Below, one piece after another: positions 55,719 through 64,000 of a stretch of DNA of 64,000 nucleotides. The translations under genes were made by a program, and so were the position numbers. How positions within the stretch are numbered: the first letter of the stretch is position 1; each line of letters opens with the position of its first letter. Origin of the DNA: Eutreptiella sp. 'Long Island Sound 2002' (Eukaryota; Euglenozoa; Euglenophyceae; Eutreptiales; Eutreptiaceae); contig OZ038383.1 of the NCBI GenBank assembly GCA_964036045.1, positions 34,119,394 through 34,183,393 on the forward strand, in the 5' to 3' direction. The notes under the pieces are model-generated. The model was not told where the DNA came from, searched no databases, and worked only from the letters and a program-made list of their open reading frames with translations.

Positions 55719-56213
55719 TTGTCCCCCTTTGTTTGGGGACCCCTGAGAATGCAGGGGTGGGCAAGTGTGCATCGTGTTCGTTCTTACTTGAATGGTGTTG
55801 TCGCTGAAATTCGATGGGCGGAAAGATTGTCGGAGTGGAACCACGTCCCACACTATCCATATTTCATGACGCACTACGTGGATAGCATGCCCATTGCATC
55901 CATAGGAGGCATGCTTTGCGATGTCTTGTTTAATCCTAAATACGCCGGGTGCGTATACAAAGTTACGGTTGCCATTGACAGCTTGGGCAACATCGTTTGG
56001 ATTTGTCCGTTGGCCCCGGGGACATCGGCGGATGTTCTCATTTGGGATCGCGAGGGGCCCAAAAGGGTGAAGGGACATTATATGGATTATGAGATTGGCT
56101 CCATGGATGGTGCATACAAGGGGCGCCTCCATGTGGCATGGCCATTTATCGGTCGAAAGACGTTGACCAAGCAGCAAAAGGAGTACAATGATGGGGCAGT
56201 TTGGGTCGCTTAA
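55719..56213 (+). pseudogene. DDE_Tnp_4 (Harbinger-like) transposase, C-terminally truncated
   Basis: From about 55870 the frame reads VDSMPIASIGGMLCDVLFNP, VYKVTVAIDSLGNIVWICPL, PGTSADVLIWDREGP, GSMDGAYKGRLHVAWPFIGR and KTLTKQQKEYNDGAVWVA, then a TAA. This follows the DDE_Tnp_4 pattern: a first catalytic Asp in VDS, a PG-S-D segment, a second Asp in DGAYKG, and a GR-LT-QKEYN motif near the end. The final catalytic Glu region and everything after it are missing, and the beginning is replaced by array sequence, so it cannot be active. Confidence 0.7.
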
Positions 56214-56539
56214 TTCTAAGGGCGTTTCCAAGGGGTGTGCTTGGGGACTCTTCGGGGGGAACATAGTCTAAAAGTAGCGCGTAGTGCGCGCGCAGTGCAA
56301 AGACTCCCCCTAGGGAGATTTCATCATTTTTCTGGGTGACCCCGGCCAGACTTGGGCCATGGTTTCAAAAATATCGTTGAACCAATTAACGCCGCTTGGA
56401 TATTCAGAAAGTGCACAGTTTACCTGTGCACATGAAAAAAAAAGCGCCGCAAACTGAAGCAGTGGGACCAAGTTACCCCCCCCCCCCCCCAACGCTTCCA
56501 AAAACCTGTCTTTGACTCTGGGTCCAGGTCACAAAATTA

Positions 56540-56619
56540 CCCTCAACAGGGTTTGAACCTAGGTACCCGAAGTTTCCGTGCCTTATAGCCCAACCCTGTA
56601 ACCAGTCAACCACTCATTT
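56540..56619 (-). other. tRNA-like A/B-box sequence (possible SINE or tRNA relic)
   Basis: On the minus strand TGGTTGACTGG (56612-56602) resembles an A box, and GGTTCAAACC (56559-56550) matches the B-box consensus, 55 bp apart as in a tRNA with a long variable arm. The acceptor arms do not pair, so a functional tRNA is unlikely. Confidence 0.3.
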
Positions 56620-57065
56620 TCGCTCTGCAAATGTCATTTTTCGTCTTATAGAAGCAGCATGATGCAAAATCTTTTTCAGCTTACAAGGGTTTCCACATGT
56701 CTCTGACAACACAGCAACCAAAGGGACAGTGTGTTTGGGGGGCCAGGGCCATCATCCCGGTGACTGGGAAGCATTTCGCCAAAAAATAGGCCCGCCGAAT
56801 TGTTCTGCCGAATTGTTGGGATTTCTTCGCCGCATTGGGGGGGTGGTTGATACCAACACCTTGGACCACAGCCTGCAGCACCTGTGAGGTACCAACAGCG
56901 GCACCCAACTAAGGCACATTTTTTTCACCGGACGTCTTCATCTTCCTACGTGGTAGCTCTTGTGCGGTTTTCGCCCCCATTTCCGGCGTTTCAAGTTTGG
57001 TAGTGGCGTGTGTTCTTTGCATGCATGTTATCTTGTGCTAAAATGGACGCCGGAATGGCATGTAG

Positions 57066-57179
57066 ATGGCTTTTCCCGTCTGGGGCTCTTTAGCCAAGAA
57101 ATGCGGGGACGAAGTTGTAAGATTGGGGTCAAGTTCGCGACAGAAGGAATACGGGGATGCATCTAAGATTCTGGCATGG
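57066..57179 (+). CDS. TSR3: TSR3 exon, N-terminal
   Basis: 38 codons from ATG at 57066 to TGG, with a donor GTCGGA at 57180. Only the last residues (SKILAW) align with the family. The leading part is variable, as expected. Confidence 0.6.
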
Positions 57180-59155
57180 GTCGGAAGTGGGTGGGGCATG
57201 GAATTGTCCACATTTGCAAGCCTGTGGTACTTCAGGACTTTGCGCAGTGTGACCCAACACGCTGCACTGGGAAGAAGCTGGAGCGCATGAATGAGTTGAA
57301 GGCATTTGCTGTGAAGCAAAGATTCAGTGGAGTGTGTCTCAGGTATGGGCTGTGAATATTGATTTGTGTGGGGCTTTCATTGCCTCGAGGGTGCTCTGAA
57401 ATGCACAGGCTCTAGGCAAACCACACCACTGATTGGTGTGCCGTGTCAGCCCTTGCATCGCATCCTGCCTGAAGGTTTCTGGTAAGAGGGGTATTTTCGG
57501 AAGGAGGACTGGCAGAGGCACTGCTGCTTTTTTCTCTCAACCGTTTGCCAACCTTGCCCGGACTGTCCCTGTGGGGGAGTGTCAGCCCACAGCTTTGAAC
57601 GGATGACTTCGCTGCGCCCAGAAACACAGAAGTCTATTCAGCGTTGAAGCAACATGGGCGCACGACCCAAAATTTCCATGGAGTTACACGATAAGCCAAG
57701 CAAGAGCTTTGCCCGCCAACAGATTGTAGGCGCGCGCGCCAAACCTGTTGGCGTGGTGGTGCAGTTGCTGCAAGAGGGTGTGGGTCGTGCGCCAACAGTG
57801 CGCCAGCCCCCAACACCCACCCCCACCCACCCACACCTGCCCCCGCCTGAAGTATATCGCGATCGTCTGTCACCTGCATGGCGCTCTGCTTGTGTTACCT
57901 CCAAGGATCCACGCTTCTTTTGTCAGAAGGGAGGGCCGCTCTCCCCCTCCTGCTGCCGGTTACCGGGTTGTGGCCGTCGGTTAACGGCCAAGTGCTGCCC
58001 AACTGCTGTGCTACGGCAAGCTGCCACCAGCTGCTGGGTGGATGTGGCAGATAATCTGGTGCTGACTTGAATAATGGTCTCGAAATGTCCAGCAGGATAT
58101 TTGTTGGGACCGAGTTTCCCATCGTCAACTCCCAATGCCCATGCGGCCTGCCCTCTTGTCTTAGTCTGTTCCACCCCTTCTCAACTCCCACTCCTACAGC
58201 CCCAGAGGACAGCAGGTCATCTCCCCGAAGGATGCAGAATGTGTACTGGCAGGTGTGCCCCCCTTTGCACCTTCACTCTGGAACAGGGTCGGTTGGCAGT
58301 GTACATGCCCCCGCCCCCGGCCGAAGGACTGCTTGTGGACCAGCGCTTGCAGGGGAGTGGACGCCAGGGGGGCATAAGGCCGCAATAGTGAGCAATGGCA
58401 GAAACATTCCACTCCTTTCAACCAACCTGCTTTCCAACCACCCCCTGCCTTTGCCAGCCTGCTCCCCTCCACAACTGACCACCCTCCGCAGTCACAAGCA
58501 AGCAGGTCAAACAAAAGGCACTGGACAAAACTACACAGCTGTCAGCCCCCCCCCCCCCTTTGCCCAACGAGGAAGAATTGAGCTACCACATGGCCAAGCT
58601 TGGCCCTTAATCACCGACCCTGGTTTGGGTGAAAGTGGCTGATGATGATGTCAGGCACACGATGCTGTGCAGCCGCAGCAGGAGGAGGCAGGGGGGGGGT
58701 CTGCAGCCGCTCTTGCAGTGTTCCTGACGGGAAAGAGGCTCCGAGGGTTGAAGAATGCAAGAATGCCGTTACACTTGCTCGTTACCCGAAGAGGTAGAAA
58801 AAGAGAACTGAGTGTCGGTGAAGTGAACCCCGTGAAGCAATTCCAGAAGATAATGTTGGGTGCCTTTGCCAGACAAGGTACGGTACCCCCCGAACTTTCT
58901 AGAGACTGTGGTTTCTTCCGCCACCAAAACAGGCACACGTCAGGGTAGCATTCTGGGTGTTTTCACGTGCCTAAACTTCCGCCATTGTTGTGGTAAAGTA
59001 AAGCAGTTTCCTTTCGTCCTCCTCCCGTGCGCCCAAACCCCAGCCCTAGCCCTGGGCCATGTCTCCAAAAGGTGGCCTGGCAGTGATTGACTGCTCATGG
59101 AATCGTCTGGATGACGTGCCTTTCGCCAAGATGAAGACCGGGCGAGAACGAATTT
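57066..59155 (+). CDS. TSR3: 18S rRNA aminocarboxypropyltransferase, 5' exons (partial)
   Basis: Exons 57066-57179, 57236-57342, 58200-58252 and 59072-59155 join in consistent phase. Read in order they give ASKILAW, DFAQCDPTRCTGKKLERMNE, VKQRFSGVCL, SPRGQQVISPKDAECVLA, GGLAVIDCSWNRLDDVPF and AKMKTGRERI. These are the signatures of the TSR3/DUF367 family: the DF-x-QCDP-x-RCTG-KKL opening, a -SP-G-x-x-x-S-x-x-D- segment, and GLAVIDCSW-x-RLDDVPF. TSR3 transfers the 3-amino-3-carboxypropyl group of S-adenosylmethionine to N1-methylpseudouridine of 18S rRNA, late in small-subunit maturation in the cytosol. The conserved NPVNYG part is missing after 59155 and should lie beyond the last exon. The ATG at 57066 is the first in the frame, but the real start could be further upstream through another intron. 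Confidence 0.85.
57236..57342 (+). CDS. TSR3: TSR3 exon with the QCDPTRCTGKKL motif
   Basis: Follows GGTACTTCAG and ends CTCAG before a GTATGG donor. The preceding intron is only 56 bp. Confidence 0.88.
58200..58252 (+). CDS. TSR3: TSR3 micro-exon, 53 bp
   Basis: Follows the strong pyrimidine tract ending ACTCCTACAG and ends GCAG before GTGTGC. It supplies SPRGQQVISPKDAECVLA, and its phases (2 in, 1 out) are exactly those needed to join the neighbouring exons. Confidence 0.8.
59072..59155 (+). CDS. TSR3: TSR3 exon with the GLAVIDCSWNRLDDVPF motif
   Basis: Follows ATGTCTCCAAAAG and ends GAACGAATTT before a consensus GTATGTG donor, phase 1. Confidence 0.9.
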
Positions 59156-60044
59156 GTATGTGCATCAGGGGACCCTGTGGTGTCTGCAGGGCAACCTCCA
59201 GTGGGTGTGCAGGAGGGTCAGTAAGCAGCAGCTGTTGTGCAAACGCGCTTTGAAGACAAATTTTGTAAGATGGTCCCCCTTGGCATAAGATGGGCATTCC
59301 CTTCCAAAGAAGTCAAAAAACTGTGGGAACCGAAGGGAAAAATCTTTCGGCCCCCCTGGCACCCACGTGTGTGTATTCATGTGGTGGTGTGGGTGCTGCA
59401 GCGTTTCGTTCCTTGGTGTCGTCAAACCTTCTTTGTCATCTTCTTTTCCAAAGTGTGCTAGGTTTCGTGTCCTTGGAGGTCCTGGGCCGGTCCATCCAAA
59501 CAAGTCCTGTTTCTCCTTGTTTTCCAAGAGGTATTTTAATTACGGGGCAAGATTTTTTTTGTGTTTGTTGATTTTGTGGATTGTTTTTTCCAGTTGAAGA
59601 CAGTTTGGATACCCAGGGGTGCCGGCGGTTCATGGTTAAGCAACGGCAGTGGGCGCTTTTGTTGGTGGCACCACTTTTTGTCGGTGGCCAACCCACCAAC
59701 GGTTGGTATGAGACAAAAATTGGCTTTTTTACCCAGTCACGGCTAAGTATGAGGCCAGCGCTTGGTGAACACGACTGAAAAGCATTTGGACCAAACTGGC
59801 AACGGAATAGAATTGTCAGAAATTTACAAATTGTGAAGACGACCCTATGCAGCACCTGCGAAACACATGCGCGCGCACACATCAGAGGCCGCATCAACCA
59901 TGGTGTGCTTCTATCTATCAGTCTACTGATGTCAAATCAGGACCCCCCTCATATTGAGACCTCGTCCGTGGGTGAGGCTGCGCAGCGCCTCTGCCTGTAG
60001 AGAGTGCAGCCACAGCTTCAGTATAAAGGGCTATTTGGGCAGTG
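59156..60044. other. downstream TSR3 intron sequence and ORF fragments
   Basis: 59581-59778 reads FMVKQRQWALLLVAPLFVGG and WYETKIGFFTQSRLSMRPA, protein-like but unassigned. The expected PWLVAANPVNYG exon was searched for by eye and is not present here. Confidence 0.4.
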
Positions 60045-60314
60045 TTAGCATAGTGACAAGCAGTCCGTGGGCTTCCACACCCAGTCCCCATATGCTGAGC
60101 AGACATGTAGGTCAGTCCTGGACTTGTCCCTGAGGTGCCCTCTCCCCAAAGAATTTCTGCATGGGCATCGGGTTGCAGGATGCGGTAGGGGAATGTGACC
60201 TGTGCACATGTGCATGATGTCTGTCTCATCGAAAAAGACGACAGGCCGCTGCAGGTAAGTGGACACCAACCAAACATTGCTGCAGTGCGGACAGAGAGGA
60301 GAGAGAGGAGATGG

Positions 60315-61924
<1,610 letters not shown>

Positions 61925-62013
61925 CTAGGCCCTGCTGAGCCTAGATCAGCTGTGTAACTCATTTTAGGCCCCAATATTACACATTTCGGATCTCCGGGCT
62001 CTGCAGAACCCAG
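61925..62013. repeat. palindrome pair, starts 69 bp apart
   Basis: CTAGGCCCTGCTGAGCCTAG at 61925-61944 and CCGGGCTCTGCAGAACCCAG at 61994-62013, with a 49-bp spacer unrelated to the 13-kb array spacer. A further single diverged copy lies near 62364-62384. Confidence 0.85.
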
Positions 62014-62816
62014 GCTACAAGTTATTCCCTTTGTACCCACCCCCGTTACAACAATTGGCTCATGTATACAGTGGTCAAGTGGCCACGCGACATGGCGCTG
62101 GGTGAAGTGGTATACCTTTCCCGACGCTCTAACATAGTTAGCCTAAACATTGTCCCCGGTTCGGTCAGCAGGAACACGAATCAAGGATACAACCCCGGCA
62201 TACATTACTAGTGGGCAATGATCAAAGACACGTGTCACACCAGGCACCGCATCATCTGGATGGAAGTGCCAAAATCACGCCTATATTAGGACTTTCCAAC
62301 AACCTGGCAGAGGCCACCATTCATATACTTGGTACTTAAGGGGTGCATATTAGGGTTTCTCTGTTGGGGCTGTGCAGAGCCTAGACCTTCACAATGTCGC
62401 ATTTTGACCCCTTGTTGTGTGACATAATAGCACTATGACACTTTGAAACTTATTCTACATGTGGTCTGCTGTTGTATTTTTCTATGCCTTTGTGCCGTGT
62501 TGCTCTTGTATCCTTATGTACAATGGTGCCACCGTGGTATTGTGTAAGTATCACAATTCGCAGCCGTTAAGGAGTACTATACAACAAGCTTTAGACCGTT
62601 TGCACGCGGGTGTAGTTGGAGCTTGGTGATGTGATGTTTCTATTGTTGTGGCGTGTTTGATTCTATTAGAGTTTTAGCACACATTGTTTGCAATATACCC
62701 TAATCTATTGCAGTTGATTTTTGTGCATACTGTGCAGTGCTGTTATATTTACTATATGGTCGTATGTCCCATATATCAAGTACATGTAACTTGCTATTTT
62801 CTTTTTGCAATAGCCA

Positions 62817-64000
62817 TGGCCGATTTCCCACATGTTAGATGTACGCAGGTGGATGTACCGGCCGGCCAGGATGCCGAAGGAGATGCGGTTGTAGGACCCG
62901 TACCCTTACCGGTCCCATCGACCGGAGAAACGGCGGCGCGTGCTGCAGCTACGCTCGCCTTGCAAGAGGCGATTATGTTTGCGGGGTCAGCACCCCATCC
63001 CCACCGCGGCCACCAAAGTTTGTCCCAAAGGACCAGCCAACCCCACCAAAGGCCTCTCTCAATGACCCATTGACTCCGAAGACAATGGAGTTGTTGAGGG
63101 ACAACAGTGTTGGCGAGGCACGATGGTTTGTGCAATACATCTCGGGGCTTCGCGCACGGTTCCATCTCGCATTGCGGAACCCAATGTGCAACCCTCTTGT
63201 CACATGGCAGCAAGAGGATCGGATATGCCGGTCCCATCTTCTGTCAGGCAGCTAGGAGCGGGCTGCATTGATCTTGGATACACTTAATCCAGAATCACGT
63301 CCCCCCGTTGAGTCCTCTTCCCATCCACGTTTCCTACTTCCTCGGCCACTTCCTCCCCGGGATGCCGACCAACCCTCACTTAAACAGATGGATTGGCACA
63401 ACTCCGATCGCCAGCACATACCGTCACGCCGACCACTCTTGGAACCAGTGCCAGTACCACATAGAAGCATCCCCCCTTGCTTTGAGTCGCACTTCAATCA
63501 ACTCCAGTGGTAGGCGTTCAGTTAGTGCCCCAGTGCCCCTGCCTGATAATGTGATACCCCCAAGGACTTCCCTCCCGCAACACCCCCCCCCCCTGGGCGC
63601 ACTTCCCTGTTGCCCATGCTACTGTTGCGGACAACCAACAGACCCCGAGGTACTCACTATTGCCACATGTGCATGTAACATTGTCGCCGGGTGTCGCTCA
63701 ATCTGCGTCCCCACAACCATCTATTGTTCGAGTAAAGAGAGATGGTCAGCATCGGTCACGGACTACCGGATATGCCACCGGCCAAATACCGGAAAACTAT
63801 GTGACCTTTGCATCCATTAAGTGTTTGGCCTCCTTCCCATATGTGTGTTTTGCACCCCAAAATTATCACTTTTAGGGACCCTGGGCTCTGTAGAGCCCAG
63901 CCTGTGCCAAATGCTACTTTTACTCTTTCTCATTTACTTGCTCGTAGCTCCCTATTTCTCCTGTGTCTATTACACGGCCCGCCATTACCAATTTCCGGAT
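62817..64000 (+). pseudogene. start of an element gene related to copy C, frameshifted, cut by the window edge
   Basis: ATG at 62817 reads MADFPHVRCTQVDVPAGQDA and on to ALQEAIMFAG. The frame then changes near 62985 to one reading PPKFVPKDQPTPPKASLNDP, TPKTMELLRDNSVGEARWF and RFHLALRNPMCNPLVTWQQE, ending in a TAG at 63253. The frame beyond this stop remains Pro/Arg-rich. From 63441 the sequence is a close duplicate of 5793-6390, including the palindrome at 63881-63900. The start is preceded by an AT-rich stretch and TTTTTGCAATAGCC, which could be an acceptor. Family unknown. Confidence 0.45.
63441..64000 (+). repeat. duplicate of 5793-6390
   Basis: Same order and orientation, with small indels: TAGGCGTTCAGTTAGTGCCC, CCTGCCTGATAATGTGATAC, GACAACCAACAGACCCCGAG, TTGTCGCCGGGTGTCGCTCA and CATATGTGTGTTTTGCACCC. 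Identity by eye is about 90% or more. Confidence 0.9.

Larger units (their letters stand above)
54878..56848. mobile_element. DNA element with C-run/CAATNCGGCG ends carrying a Harbinger-type transposase fragment
   Basis: The left end is a C run then CAATTCGGCGGCCGAATTTG. The right end reads GCCGCATTGGGGGGG, so CCCCAATNCGGCG is inverted. GCCGAATT words are repeated just inside both ends (54897-54945 and 56792-56815). Inside are three copies of a ~90-bp block (TGGATATTCAGAAAGTGCAC then AAAAAAAAGCGCCGCAAACT) near 55277, 55478 and 56398, and one half unit of the 105-bp array family at 55712-55768. The element boundaries are inferred, and a target duplication is masked by the homopolymers. Confidence 0.5.

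Noticed and set aside
59520-59560. TSR3 NPVNYG exon from the FNYGAR reading near 59537
   Set aside because: Only NYG matches. The residues around it do not fit the family, and the required splice phase is not met.
60045-60250. Tc1/mariner-like DDE fragment from minus-strand PVVFFDETDIMHM
   Set aside because: A single DET-like motif with no supporting second Asp or DDE spacing; too weak to call.

Overview
The window is eukaryotic nuclear DNA, most probably from a photosynthetic green alga. Two host genes can be recognised from spliced exons with GT-AG introns, both on the + strand. One is divinyl (proto)chlorophyllide 8-vinyl reductase (DVR), a chlorophyll-synthesis enzyme (exons at 32826-33185, 35802-36032 and 41637-41915). 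The other is TSR3, the 18S rRNA aminocarboxypropyltransferase (exons at 57066-57179, 57236-57342, 58200-58252 and 59072-59155). Both are partial here: the 5' exons of DVR were not found, and the 3' exons of TSR3 are not visible before the window ends. The density of repeats reminds me of large prasinophyte genomes such as Cymbomonas, but that is a guess from memory.

Layout. 1-289: 50-bp minisatellite. 290-2866: decayed repeat-encoded gene with a Ser-rich and Lys-rich tail (copy A). 2969-5790: inverted and direct repeats, a 100-bp tandem array, telomere-like stretches. 5793-8520: decayed element gene (copy C), whose start is duplicated at 63441-64000. 8801-17940: more decayed element genes, a hAT-like remnant, and a 245-bp tandem array built from a 20-bp palindrome. 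17950-23590: an 85-bp tandem array split by a complete-ended hAT transposon (19786-22387, perfect 8-bp target duplication). 23885-27350: three copies of a 1.13-1.18 kb satellite with CCCTAA blocks at its junctions. 27590-30345: more 85-bp array, two unassigned exon-like ORFs, a 62-bp array. 32826-41915: DVR, whose second intron is filled by 1.1-kb units with terminal inverted repeats, one carrying a nested MITE. 43330-44200: dispersed repeats. 45055-47143: 105-bp array related to the 85-bp one. 47520-52140: element genes, one (copy B) with its two halves in opposite orientation next to a MITE. 54878-56848: element with a Harbinger-type transposase fragment. 57066-59155: TSR3. 60316-60585: a (GA)n tract. 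61925-64000: palindrome pair and the start of another element gene.

The most unusual signal is the 20-bp palindrome CTGGGCTCTGCAGAGCCCAG and close variants. It occurs as pairs whose starts lie 69-70 bp apart, with a 49-50 bp spacer. Spacer length is kept while spacer sequence differs between loci. Pairs are found alone (8.80, 16.23 and 61.93 kb) and as the core of a tandem array (12.9-14.56 kb). No rRNA, convincing tRNA or CRISPR array was found. Most open frames are remnants or chance frames in repeats.
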